Below, in pieces: positions 50,434 through 62,788 of a stretch of 64,000 nt of DNA. Source of the DNA: Narthecium ossifragum (lineage: Eukaryota > Streptophyta > Magnoliopsida > Dioscoreales > Nartheciaceae); NCBI GenBank assembly GCA_963920575.1, contig OY986973.1:23709760-23773759 (forward strand), written 5' to 3'. The notes beneath the pieces are model-generated. The model was given only the letters and a program-made list of their open reading frames with translations, had not been told where the DNA came from and ran no database searches. The position numbers and the translations under genes were made by a program. Positions within the stretch are counted from its first letter, which is position 1, and each line of letters starts with the position of its first letter.

Positions 50434-50804
50434 TGCGGGGAGGGAGATGTTCCGGATAAAGTTCACCCCAATAGCCTCGAGGATCTGGTCCTCGACGAAG
50501 TGGCCAATCCAGTCCTTGGCCATGACGCGGATATGGCCCGCTTAATCTCCTTGATGAGGTCAGGGTTCATGCAGGCAACGCCGCCCTGGGAGCGGATGTC
50601 AGCAGGGACACGCTCAAGGCCCATGACAGCATAGTCGCCGGCCTCCGCAGCAATCCTAGCCTGCTCGGTGTTAACCACCACGTCCATGATGACCTTGCCC
50701 TGCAGCATCTGGGCCAACCCCACCTCTACCAAGAAGGTCAACTTCTTTGACTCCGCCAAAGCCGCCCCATTCCTGTAAACAATCACCACGGCGTTGTCCG
50801 CCAT
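50434..50804 (-). pseudogene. Truncated PDX1 (pyridoxal 5'-phosphate synthase) pseudogene
   Basis: From ATG at 50804 the minus strand reads into [20 protein letters not shown] and [20 protein letters not shown], then [10 protein letters not shown], all of the PDX1/SNZ TIM-barrel family. Near 50525 the homology shifts frame to [20 protein letters not shown] and then stops near 50434. Only about the first 120 of roughly 310 residues are present. PDX1 makes vitamin B6 with PDX2; this copy cannot. No introns are seen. Confidence 0.9.
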
Positions 50805-51065
50805 CTTTTTCCCGACTTCCTCCCTCATGAATTGCTCATCCCTTTTCCATGTCGTCGCTCGGCCAGTTAAGTGCCCTATCTATTGATAATTTTCTCTTTT
50901 CTTTTTTCTCTTTATTTTTTTCTCCTTTGATCCCCTCTCCGCCTCCATTCTCGTCAATCAACCACAAGAATCATTCCCTGATGTCCCTACTATCCCTCCT
51001 ATACTTGTCTTACCCGACTTCACTTTTCACTTTTCACTTTTCTCTTTCCTACTATTTATACCTCC

Positions 51066-51890
51066 GTCGTATACACCCACTACACCGCCTCTCCCACCTC
51101 CTCCGACAACGCATCCCTCAAGGGTTGTTGTTGATGCCTCTTCCTCCTCCTCACCCTCCTCCCCCTCCTCGCCCTCGTCGTCATCCTAGTCATCAAGCCT
51201 AAGAAACCCCAATTCGATCTCTAACAGGTTGTTGCCCATGGGTTCAATTTGCCTCATACCATCATGCCAATGGCTCAGATTTCTTTGAATTAGATCCAAA
51301 GGTATACATCATTAATAAAATACTGATTGTGATTCATATGCTAAATATATGTACCATTGGATCTAATTCAAAGAAATCTGAGCCATTAGTATGATGGTAT
51401 GAGGCAAGTAATGGTATGAGGCAAACTGAACCCGCTGTCCAGTACCTCCTTGTCACCTCCCCATCTTCCTCCTCCCTCTCTTCTCCCGCCGCCACCTCCT
51501 CCGCCTACTTATCCCTCAACATAACCCTCGTCTTTGTGGCGGAGAACCCCAACAAGGTCGGGATCTGGTATGCCCCCACGGAGCTGACAATGATGTATCG
51601 CGGCGTCCCGCTCGAGGAGGCTACGGTGCCAGAGTTCAATCAGCCCGCCCATAGCACGCGAGTCGTGGCCAGCCTGGTAGAAGCCCCCCACGTCGACATC
51701 ACCCAGGGCGATGCACTGGATATCCTCCGCGACGCTGCCATCAACAACCGCTTCAACCTCCGTGTCGCCGATGGATTTGATGGCGGGGTTTGATAGGATG
51801 GAGGCGGGGATCAAGCAACGGACGAAGCGCTTTGGTGAGGGCCTGGGCTTCTTCGGCTCGATGGAGTTAGAGTTGGGATTACGATTTGGG
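51066..51890 (+). pseudogene. Broken LEA2 / NDR1-HIN1-like (NHL) gene
   Basis: A hydrophobic segment CLFLLLTLLPLLALVVILVI is followed by KPKKPQFDL. Then, after stops and an inserted element (51249-51407), come VQYLLVTSPSSS, LNITLVFVAENPNKVGIWYA and a block with MYRGVPLEEATVPEFNQPAH. This is the layout of NHL proteins: a transmembrane segment, then a LEA2 beta-sandwich with the NPNKVGIxY motif. In-frame stops near the membrane segment (TGA after GCC, TAA after FDL) and the insertion make it non-functional. The C-terminal part of the domain decays near 51790. Confidence 0.85.
51249..51407. mobile_element. Small stem-loop MITE in the NHL pseudogene
   Basis: The left arm 51249-51305 and right arm 51349-51407 are near-perfect inverted copies of about 57 bp, starting TTGCCTCATACCATCATGCC, around a 43-bp AT-rich loop. 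A partial second copy of the right tip (GGTATGAGGCAA) follows at 51413-51424. It lies between the PQFDL and VQYLLV blocks of the NHL gene. Confidence 0.85.
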
Positions 51891-51899
51891 TGATCAGAG

Positions 51900-53100
51900 G
51901 GGCAAAAAGGTCATAAAAATGCATAACCAATCATAACTTACGTAAAATGGTTTTTAAACCTTTAAATCTAATGATGGTGGTGTACCGGTTAACAAGTTTC
52001 ACTCATTTGGTGTAAACACCAATTAACTATATAAATAAATAAATAAAGCCGATTCTTCCTGTGCTTGGTTTGGGGATCCCACCTTATCCGCAAACAGAAT
52101 GAGGTTAGCAAAATAGGGCTAAAGTGGGTTAAGGTGAGCCATCCCAAAAAATGGGGATATCATTTATCCTATCCCCATTTAACTCCACCCCGATTATATC
52201 CTCAATTCTATTTTTTTTATTAGAAAGATATATTTTGATCTATTCCCACTCATTATCCCAACTTTTTTAACCCCAAAATCCCTTAATCTGGAATAGTCTA
52301 TCCGCTTACCAAACAGACCTAGTGTTATGGTTGTTACTTTGTTAGTCGTGGTTCTCATGGATGCGGGTTACTAACATCAAAACCTGATTGACGGAAATAA
52401 TATATGGCCGTTAGAAAGCAGGTATGAACAAGGCGATTTTCAAATTCGAAATATAATCTAAAATTCACATCTCGAGGCATGTTCATCTGTTACTATATAT
52501 TACACAAAAAATACATTTAGACATATATGAATTTTAAATTAAAAATATTTTTAAAACGTACATTAATATTTTTTTTTCTAATTCCGTGAGTACGTAATAT
52601 CTTGATTTATTGAGAACTCCTACATTTATTTTTGGAGGTCCTTATACTCAAAGCTATAGCTATGATCTGATGCTATTTAAACTGAATTTTACCTTGAGAT
52701 ATGGTCATAAAAGTCCATGAGATAAAATCCAAAAGAAAATGAAAGAATGTAATTTTTCTGCATATTTCTGCTTTGGAAGTAAAAGAAAAAAATAATAGCA
52801 AAAACCTATACTTCATGATTTAAATGCAGCTATATTCTTCAACAATAAATTAACATAAACCATAAAGGAACGAAAGAAAATTACAAACAACAAAACATCC
52901 TCTATGAATCCTCATGAAGATCAAAATCTCTGTTCAAACTCAAAATACAAAGGACCACTTTTGCTTTTTTTGCTTATTGTTCCATGAAACAACAAATAAA
53001 TTTCTTTTCTTTTTTTTTTGAAAAAACAAAAGAATAGCTATAACTTGCTGATACTCATACCTACACCCTTCTTTCCTCCTCCCCACCCAAATGGAAGCTT
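51900..53100. other. Intergenic DNA downstream of fimbrin
   Basis: AT-rich with no gene. A possible decayed MITE lies at about 52060-52322, with GCTTGGTTTGG on the left and TACCAAACAGACC on the right and GGGGAT/ATCCCC pairs inside. The last part (53100-53225) is probably the fimbrin 3'UTR. Confidence 0.5.
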
Positions 53101-53225
53101 TTAAAATACAAGATTTCCATCTCGGGTCTTAACCTTGAGAATGTAAAGGTACTAATATATTACTGTTCAATCCTCAACAGGAAACTGGAAACATTGTTCT
53201 TCTCCTATGTATATGGATGTTGCAC

Positions 53226-56200
53226 TCATTCAACAACAGCAGCCATATTTTCAACTTGCGAGGTGTCCGAAGCCGCATCGTCTATGGTCAAATTCGACAA
53301 GCTATCTGCAGTAACACTGCCATCTTCGCCATCTGAGGACGGAGCTCTCTGAGAGTTAGAATCCTCTCCGGAGACCTCAGAAGACTGTTCGCTGTCTTCC
53401 GCGCCCTGTTGTTGCAGGCTCCAATACATGATGCTGGCGGTGAGGGTTAGAATCATCTTCTGGTTTACCTGTCATTTAACATGATGCAAGAATCCCACTA
53501 ATGATTATCAGGTTATCTTCCCTTGGCAGAACCAAATGAGAATTAAATTAGTCAAAAAAGAGTGGCAGGACACCGCAACTACATGGCATACCCACGTAGC
53601 TCCTCAAACACATGAAGCAAGCGAAAGGATCTAAAATGTCATCCCCAGGAACTTATTTTAGCTGACTGCCACAATTCAGATTGCAAGCATGCATGATGAC
53701 CAAAGTGCTGATTATGCCTATAGATTTGCGTGTGGCCTATATTTCGTTAGATGACACCATCTCTGTTGGGAACTTTTATGGCACTGGACTCGACACTTCT
53801 GGAACATATTTAAAGGGATTTCATCAAGTACTACCTCCATGATGTCCTCGGGCAATAGAAAGATGGAACATCCGAGCTTTCTTGCCACACTGATTATATA
53901 TGTCGCATTTAACCTCTTTTCCTCATCTGCATCCACAACCATACAAAGTGAAAGTAGGTGAGTGATACTGAAATCAAAGCACGTAAAGCTAGAAAGAGAA
54001 AAGAGGGGGAGAAGACGAAAACACACCACTTCCCCCCTTCGTAACAAGATTCCAGTTGACAACCCGGGACTCGACCGAACTCAAAAGTTCCAGGAAGAAT
54101 AATCCATTTGAAAGGCTTCTATCCTGAGTGGAGAGAGCGAGGTAGAAAAACTAAGTGCCAACAAATTTGAATAGCTGACAGCAGTTGGAAGAGAAAAGAC
54201 CGTACCTTGAAACTTTCCATTCGAGATGTTCTGCCTGTACTCTTCACCTTATTATTCGCCCACTTTAGGATGTCAGCATCAGTCATCTCCTTGCCTTGAG
54301 AGTGCCGTCTCAAATTCTTTAGAAGCTGAAGCATATTAAACCTCATCAACTGCCACAAGTATGCTGAAATAGAGAATGGGCATATAATTAACCTCTGCAA
54401 AAGATAAATTCAAAGGCATGCAAATTAATAGCCAAATTCAACCTAAGCTTAAAAATCAAATTAACGCATCTTAAACTTAATAGCAAAAAAGAATGTCCAT
54501 ACACGACCAGGGCGACATCCAAATATGCTAGTGATTTGAAATTGACAGAGAACCCATGTAAAAATAACAAACTACCAATAACATCAAAGGCTTACCAAGA
54601 ATGAGCTTCTTATTCCCCTGTACAATGTCATTTCCTGCCACATTAACTAATGAGAACTTCAACTCTTTGCCAATCCTTACAACTTGGTTGCAGTTCTCAA
54701 CTTTCCTAAATGGCATCTTGATGGGAGGTTTCGATGCCTGCTTCCACTTAACAGACCCTGGAGATACTTTTTCAAGCACTTCCAAAAGAACCCACCTGTA
54801 AGTTTGTTCACTGCCATTTAGCAACACAGGGACAGAAAGCAAACAAGTGATGAGAAAACATGTTTACCCATTTCTGACATCCTCAAACACATTGTTCACA
54901 TAAGTTGCTATTCCAAGACTATTTATCCACAGCCTGAAAGCCCTTTCTTCTCTAGAGACTTGAATATCATCAGGCATCATCTCTGCAAAGGAAATCTTTT
55001 TGCTGTCTGTGGACAGACCATTCCTGCAAGACATCAATGTATCATGATGATGTGTAGTTAAGCTCCTATCTCAAAATAGCACCATAAGCTGAAGAAAGTC
55101 GGGCAAAAGCCCAAATAATGTACTGACGTACCAAACTGCCCTCTACTACACATGATCACCAGAATACTAGTGCGTAGAACAAATATCTCCTAAGATGGCA
55201 ACTATTATAGATGGAAGAAATAACCTCAGGACAAAAACTATCCAAGAACAAGTCAAGTGAGCAACATCCTGATCATAAAACTTGGGCATTTTAATTCAGA
55301 AAAAATCTAATATCTGGATGAGTTTACAGGCAGAGATCAAGACAATGAAAATAGATTCTGAAAAATGAGGGACATGAGCGAAGTTGAGCCAGTTTACATT
55401 TTCAGTGGGATATTTTGGCATCAAGCGCTTAATTCCACATAAAGCAATGATTTTCATGTCGTTTTGATATAGGAAGGACTTGACAAGGACATCTCAATAG
55501 CTCCATTAAGACTGAAACAGAAGGAAAAGCAACCGCATAGAGCACGAAAGCTTCCCAGCATCAATCAAGAAAGAAGAAAAGGATATGGGGCATACATAGG
55601 AGCTGAGATACTATGTCAACCAGAAGAATATCAAGGGGTGAAAAGGGTATATGACGACTAATCGGGGATATATAGAGACATAGCTTAGACAAGTACAGCA
55701 GAATAGACTTGGAAATAGAATCAAAGAACATCATCAAGGAAAATATTAGAACGAACAAAATGTTTGAGAAGACTATCCATGTTTACTGTAGCCAAAGAGA
55801 TGGGAATCTGTGAACAGGTTTTGTGGTCATTTTAATAGCAAGAAATGAATACTATGAATAACAAAAGGTGGATGGCCAGCTAGTACAGACTTGGGAAACC
55901 ATCATTCTTAAAGTTGATGGATAAGCTCAGTTAAGGTTGAATATTTAAGAATATCCATCTCGGATATACTGCCTTTTCTATTTCATAGAACACAATGCCC
56001 AAATGAATATTGGATTGTCATAGTTTTGCAATACAAAAGTGCTTCCAGGCGGTAGTCAAAGCTTCCAACAAGTATGTTTTTGTGTTGATGCAGCCCCAAC
56101 AAACAGCGAATGACCACCTGTTACTAAACTCGGGCCTAGAATTATTAATGGTATATGCATCTCTTCCATATATTTACAGGTAAATCATCCTTTATGGGAT

Positions 56201-59200
56201 GCATTTTAAATTGCCAGCAACAACATTTTAAATTCATCGATGGTGAAATATTTGCACAGAAGCCTCAGGTAACAAGTACTGCACATTCTTACCTGTGATG
56301 AAATATTTGTGCAACAAATGCCAGGTTTAGATTGGGTGAACCTTCTACGATATCCTTGGGAGTTAGGTATCGTTTGCAATCCAATTTCTCTGCATGCTCA
56401 AGCACCAAATTTGCCCTTTCAGCAGGATCTTTAGCATCAAGGGTGGCTGGGCTACAATGCTCTGGAGCAAGAACATTGAGAAGGTATGCATATGCTTCTC
56501 CATCCTGTCCACAAGTACATATGTAAGGGAACATGCGGGTGCAAGTTTGCAACAATACTCGGCATGAGTAATTTGACAGACAACAGCAACTGTTAACAGC
56601 ATAAGTTCACAGTACCAAAGCAACGAGGCCAGAACCTAAGCACGGCCAGCTGACAGTGAAACCAAATAACTCCACCAATGGATAGTAACTAGTTACTCAG
56701 TTGATACAATTAAACAGGCGTCATCGTTGAACCAAAGAGTTGCAAGGAGCATTTTGTCACTAGTAGAACATATTAAAAATTATTATGGTACCCATTTCAT
56801 GCCTCCTCTAGTCTGCTATCCTTCACGGGCAATTCCCATACCAAAAAATACTCACATGAATAGTGTCTGACACTTTACATGTATGAAATTCTACTAAATA
56901 CATACAAAAGCCAAATTGCAAAAGGCCAATCCAGTACAGCTTCTATTGCGTAACAAATTTTTAAGAGTAACAAAGACAAGGCCATAACAGGCAGATGCTT
57001 TCAAGTCCTTGCAAAAGTGGACAATCACCGGTGCTAATTAGACATTTGATGCATTACATTTTAAGTACTTCAAGCCGTTAATGCAGATTATAACAAGACT
57101 CGTGGTAACAGCTCACATATGAGCCCTCGTTTACTGAGGATGCAATTTATATTTTATGCTTGCTTCTCCCAATTTCTATACGGCATGCACTTGTATCATT
57201 CCGGGAAACTCCAAAAACAATGCATCAAACACTGAGAACTAGGGGAAACTTTTCTGATATTGAATATCACCTTAAGATCAGAAGAAAAATTTGTTACAGG
57301 CTTCTTGTAGCCCGCTTTATTGAGATGAAAATTCATCCATTTAAGCAACATCTTTTCTGGCCCCAGACTCAGAAGCTCCTCCACATCCTGATTCACATCA
57401 CAACATTAGAAGAGTTTGCAAACTAAAATTAGTTTATTATCAGGTAAAGACTGAAAACAATCAATTTTTAAACAACCGTGTTGTCCTCAACCAACTCCAC
57501 CAGTTGCGGGGTTTTCCTTAAGTTGAGATCTGCTAGCAATTGAATCTGAAAATAGCACAGTCAAGGCTTAGGAGTTCATTCAGCAACTACAGGATATCTC
57601 ACAAAAAAATTACTCTTTAGAAGATTTAAGTTGTCCTCCTCCATAGTTATAACAACGAAGGAACAATTTCCAGTAGATACCTTTATAATTTGAGATATCA
57701 GCCCAAGTAGCAGATGAGGCTGCAAAATAAATTAGAGGACTTAGTCTAATAAGATCACCATTCGACAAAAATTAATCTACAACCTACAGTCTCAACAGCA
57801 ACCCCAACGGAATCACTATGCAGAGGGATATTTTTCATGAAATACTAAAGCATAGACAGGACTCCCTGAGTTACTAAAAGCATAGTTACGGGCATAAAAC
57901 TACTGTTTCATATAGACTAGTATTACCTTGAGCTGGACTGGTTAACTTGGTTGTGCAAAAAGTGCGAATACTCTACAAAATACATTGAGCAGTAAATAGG
58001 ATAAGCCAAGCTAAAAGCCTAAAACCACTGACTTCAACCCAAAAGTTCATGATATGACGGTAAAAGTGAAATTTGTTGTTGTCAATTTTGAAACCACCAA
58101 CTTAACTCTAATGTTAACGCAATCCCTCCATCAGAAATCGCCAAAAAATTTACTTCTCAGTATGCAGGGAGAGAATGACCAACAAAACAACTTCACAATT
58201 AAAGACTGATTGACCCTAGAAGTACAGCCAAAAAAGAAAGAAAGAGAAAAATAGGTTTCCAACACATTTTGCCATGTTTAGGAAACTGGAAAAGTCCAAC
58301 AACTTATTCCCCTAATGTCAAGTAATTTAAAAAAAGCGCTAAAGACTTACCCTCCCCTCAATCAAGTCCTGTTCTCCAATGTTAACAACAGTACATCCGA
58401 TAGCTTTTGCTGAGTTGAGGCAAAGAGTGTGGTTCTCGTTTCTCTCCCAGGGGTTCAGCACTCTTTTTGTGTTGATAGCCCTCTCATCTATTGTTCCGGG
58501 AACCGCAATGTTGATCAATTTACTATATAAATTCCAAGAAAATATATCATAAATTGAAATAGCAATATCTCCATGTCTTGGCATTCAAAATCCACAACCA
58601 AGCAACTTCTTGCTTAATATCAATTTAGTAATGCTTGTCAACCTCAAAACTTCTTTTAATTAACCACATTTCAGTAAAAAAGAATCCTTCTAACCCACTG
58701 AATAATAAATCAATAATTCATACTGAAGAAGAAGAAAAACAACTTTACACATTTCGTCCCATACGACTAACCAGAGGAGCACACCATCCTTCACAAGGTT
58801 GAACAGTTCATCTGAAGCAGGATCCAATGGAAAATACGTCTTCAGAAAAGGGTCATCTCTGAGATAACTGTTAATATGTGCAACATAACAGGCCTTCTCG
58901 GATTCATCAATCGTGTGCAAAAGCGTTGTCGTCGTCGCCTTCAGGAATGAAGAAGAATTCTTAGTTCCACCCAGTTTGGGGGCAGCACGTCCTTGCAGGT
59001 TCAAATAGGCCTGCCAAATCAGCATTTCCAGCTTCAGCAAATCTCCTATGGAAATTTCATTCTACACTAACAACCATCAATGTAATGATCAATAACCAGA
59101 TAGATACCCGAAGGAATGCTTCAAAATCTACATCAGAGTTGGTATCAGGGTATGTCTCACCCAAGACAGCAGAGATATCTTCTTCGGTTAGTACCTCATT

Positions 59201-59461
59201 GAGACCCTTAAGTTTCTTCATCATTGTTGGCAGATCTCCCACCGTGACATGTCCTGATTCCCTCTTTACAGAGAGGAACTAACTCATCACACCAACCACC
59301 AATGCATCAGATCAGGAACAATTCCTTCAATATCCAACATTTCAAAAGCAACACTAAATATATGGATTGCTCACTTTGGATTTAAGACTTCGGAGTTCAA
59401 CTTGGGTGAACTGGCTCTGCAGCCAAGGATCAGAGACAACAACGCCGATGAAACCCGACAT
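53226..59461 (-). CDS. Fimbrin/plastin-type actin-bundling protein
   Basis: Fourteen coding exons, high to low: 59461-59375, 59278-59108, 59010-58772, 58522-58351, 57719-57681, 57545-57477, 57387-57271, 56504-56293, 55023-54868, 54795-54596, 54363-54206, 54123-54030, 53926-53835 and 53468-53226; 682 residues, normal for plant fimbrins. It opens [20 protein letters not shown]; residues about 12-75 form the degenerate EF-hand-like region. Four calponin-homology domains follow in two actin-binding units: about 120-237 (with [20 protein letters not shown]), 265-370, 390-497 (with [20 protein letters not shown]) and 512-620 (with [20 protein letters not shown]). The tail is Ser/Glu/Asp-rich and variable, ending VENMAAVVE. 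Fimbrins cross-link actin filaments in the cytoplasm. The paralogue number (FIM1-5) is not assigned. Confidence 0.95.
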
Positions 59462-60248
59462 CCTTTGTCCACCCGCTAGCAACCTTGATCTTACTATCTC
59501 CTCACCATTAAGAATCTGGGGGGCCACAATAACAAAAGCCAATTAAAACATGAGTCTGGATCCACAGTCTGGTCAAAACCAAAGAACATGAGATGCAAAC
59601 AGAACTCTCATCCCAAAATAGCTATTCCCTCACATTTCTTTCTAATAAACCCTACGAATTCTTGAATTAGGGATCTCTAACCAGATTGAACGACGGACTC
59701 ACGCCAAGAATCTTGCCACCACCTTTCTATAACTTCGTTATTAACGAGATGCGATCGAAAATAACAAAAACCCAATTGAAATCTCCTCTCTAGATCCAAA
59801 TTCTGATTAAAAAAAAAACAATATACCGACCACGTAAGTCGCGCGATTCAACCAAAATCTCCACTCCCTCCGCGTAAAAACCCATTACAACGATTCAAAA
59901 ACCCAAATCAATCAATCTCTCATCGCATTTCTTTATACGGAAAAACACAAACATCACCAAACGGAGATCTCGCGAGAGAGCCCACCAGCTAGAAGAGTTC
60001 GGATTCGCTCCAAGAGCTCTCTCTTCCTCTCTCCACTCCTTGTCCCTCTTTAATCTTTCCTTCCTATACTCTATGTTCCGCAATTCTCGCTCTCTTCCCA
60101 CCCAAATTTCTCGCGTGGCGGAGAAGAAAGAAGCGAGATTCTTTGATTTCTTTGCCGAAAGAAGAGATTTTTCGAACAAAAATGCGACCTTTTGGATGCG
60201 GACACGCGCAGACGGTGGAGCTCGCAGTCTTGTGTCCTTCCTTATATA
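59462..60248 (-). promoter_or_regulatory. Fimbrin 5'UTR with intron, uORF and TATA box
   Basis: On the minus strand TATATAAG (60248-60241) precedes a leader of about 230 bases. A probable intron ends at CCCCCAG (acceptor at 59516), leaving a 54-base leader exon before the ATG. That exon contains a four-codon upstream ORF (MVRR, then TAG) close to its 5' edge. Confidence 0.55.
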
Positions 60249-60289
60249 GGAGACGCCGTTCATACTTGATAGCTACGCAACTATATATT

Positions 60290-60420
60290 TACTAGGTGGC
60301 CCATGCCATTTGGCACGGGTAAACAGCCCCCGTCACGTAATTTGGCACGGGTAAAACCCACCCCGGTGCGGTTACTCTTTCCAGTTACGAAACTAGATGG
60401 GCCCCTCTGCAAGCTAACCA
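60290..60420. repeat. Fragment of the ACTAGGTGG/GGCACGGG element
   Basis: ACTAGGTGGCCCATGCCA at 60291 resembles the outer end of the element at 60911-61760. GGCACGGGTAAA occurs twice 40 bp apart. Probably a truncated relative. Confidence 0.5.
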
Positions 60421-60890
60421 CCCGGATTTGAGGAGTGGGAGACGTACAGTTATATATTACTGATATATCGCCCTCGCAGTCGCAGGTCCTTTTAAGACGA
60501 TTTTAAAAACTACTCTTTCTAATATAAAATATTATTTTTTAAAATTTTCAAAGAATAATTTTAATATTTTGGATAATTGAACTATATGATAACTACTCCC
60601 TTTCAAAGATCTACGGTGCCCTCCTTGATAACTACTCAAGAAGGGCTAATTGAAGTATCTGATAACCACCCAGATTTGAGGAGATGGGAGACGTATGGTT
60701 ATATATTACTGGTATATCGCCCTCGCACAGGTCCTTTTAAGTCAGACGATTTTAATAACTACTCTTTTTAATATAAAATATTATTTTTTAAAATTTTCAA
60801 AGAATGATTTTAATATGTTGGCTAATTGAAGTATCTGATAACTACTCCCCTTCAAAGATCTACAATGCCCTAAACCCTCCTTGATAAAAC
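60419..60890. repeat. Tandem duplication, two units of about 247 bp
   Basis: Unit 1 begins near 60419 and unit 2 near 60666, each with CCACCC(G/A)GATTTGAGGAG, then GTTATATATTACTG, TATATCGCCCTCGCA, AATATAAAATATTATTTTTT and CTTTCAAAGATCTAC or CTTCAAAGATCTAC in the same order. Non-coding and AT-rich. Confidence 0.88.
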
Positions 60891-60910
60891 CCCCTTTCGC
60901 GCATGTATAT

Positions 60911-61760
60911 ATACTAGGTGGTGGGCCCGTGCCACCTGACACGGCTAACTGCACGCCCCCACTATCTCTATAATAACTTACGCCATATCAGCCCACTATC
61001 TCTATAATAACTTATGTCACGTGTGTATAATGTTATGACTCAGATGATGAGTCATAAAAATATAAAACTAACTTAGGGAAAATGAACATGTTATAAGGTA
61101 GATTAGGAAATATCTATATGTAAATCTAGGAATATATATAAAACTAACTTAGGGAAAATGAACATGTAAACAAACTAATAAGGGAAACGGTTGTAGCCGT
61201 TTTTACTCCTTATAAGGTTGACTAAGTGGGCCCCCTGCCACCTGGCAGGGTAACCATCAGGTTAATGGGTGATTCGGTTATAAAAACTGAATTTGATTAA
61301 TGGATTGGTATGGATATTAGATAAGATTGATTATATTAGATTAGTATACTATAACTATAGAATATATATAACTGTATGAATTAAATCAACATTATCAACC
61401 TTATAAGGAGCAATAACGGTTACAACTGTTTACCTTATTTATATGTATATTTTCCTAAGTTAACTTTGTATATTTTTATTATCTTCCCTAGGTTAGTTTT
61501 AAATATACATCCTTATATAATCATAAGCAAGGAGATTAGTTTTAAATATACATGCTTATCTACCTTATAAGATCCAGGGTAGTTACTTTTATGACTCATC
61601 ATATGAGTCATAAACTTATACACACATGGCATACGCGTGGTATAAAATTATAATTAAATAAACAAAAAAAGGATAGCGGATGATGTGACGTAAGTTATAA
61701 TAGAGATAGTGAGGGCGGATAGTTAGCCGTGCCAGGTGGCACAGGCCCATCACCTAGTAA
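60911..61760. mobile_element. Long inverted-repeat DNA element
   Basis: The ends ACTAGGTGGTGGGCCCGTGC and, inverted, ACTAGGTGATGGGCCTGTGC open an inverted repeat. It carries on through GCCACCTGACACGGCTAACT-like and CACTATCTCTATAATAACTT-like blocks and reappears further in at TATGACTCA / TGAGTCATA. The arms total roughly 170 bp or more. The interior has palindromic AACTTAGGGAAAATGAACAT-type repeats and no gene. Parts recur at 61770-61900. Confidence 0.8.
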
Positions 61761-62500
61761 GATATAAGAATGTATATTTAAAACTAACCTAGGGAATATG
61801 ATAAAAATATACAAAGTTAACTTAGGAAAATATACATATAAATAAACTAATAGAAGGGAAACGGTTGTAACCGTTATCGCTCATTATAAGGTTGATATAA
61901 AAGAAAGAGAGAGGGAGTAAACATATATACATAGAAGAACACATATATATTAAATAGGTACTCATAATATACATATACATAATTTATATATTGTATGTAT
62001 GTTATGAATATATTTTTATTTTATATTACATATAAATATTACACATAGATATATATATATTATATACATATATAGGAGAATTTTCAGCAACGAACTGGTT
62101 CGTTAACTCTCTATACCGAATCATCATCCTGACCGTCCATTCCCATCAAACGATCAGGATCGAATATCGCGAGACTGTTCCCTTCATTTCTTCCCTACTC
62201 GCAACGCCACCTTCTCAGATCCCCGCCATCGATCACCTCCCCTTTTTCGTCATCACCGATCTCCACCGACCACCAGCGAGAATCCCCCCTTCCCCCCTCG
62301 AGCGCGGCGCCGCCCTCGAGCTTCCCCGTCGAGCTCGAGCTCAATGAATAGAGAGGAGAGAAGAGTGGGAAGTGGTGGATCCACCTGTCCCCACTCCATT
62401 GGACAACCCACAATGGCAGGGCAGGCCCCACAGAATCCCACAAATATTAATTTCTTCCTAGTTCGTACTCGTACCCCCACAGATGCTGATAACAAACAGA
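61761..62500. other. Intergenic DNA, AT-repeat rich then GC-richer
   Basis: 61761-61900 repeats pieces of the preceding element (AACTAACCTAGGG, AAACGGTTGTAACCGTT). 61930-62080 is AT microsatellite-like. 62200-62400 is GC-richer with short frames of low complexity; I see no domain in it. Confidence 0.6.
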
Positions 62501-62788
62501 AATTATTATAAGTACGTTATCGTCCCAAACTGCTGAATAAACTGGCAATCTCGCTCAATGTAGATGCCAAAAAGCTTCATAGCGAGTAACATATATAATT
62601 ACAATGACACAAATGCCACCGAGCAAGTTGAAAAACTTAAAGAGAGTTGAAATTAGGATACATAGATGAAAGCTGAACAAACTAGGATGATCTTCTCCTG
62701 TCAAGAATAGCCTGCATGACATCCCCGTGTGGAAATTTCAAATTTACTGATAAAGGAGCAGGTCAACTGGAACAAATGGAGAATCTGT

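Noticed and set aside
50849..51202. Open frame of 117 codons ending in Pro-Arg runs
   Set aside because: It is an out-of-frame reading of the NHL pseudogene and its CT-rich leader.
62195..62495. Two minus-strand frames in GC-rich DNA upstream of the EMC3 3' end
   Set aside because: No domain, low complexity, and downstream of the EMC3 stop; no splice link to EMC3.
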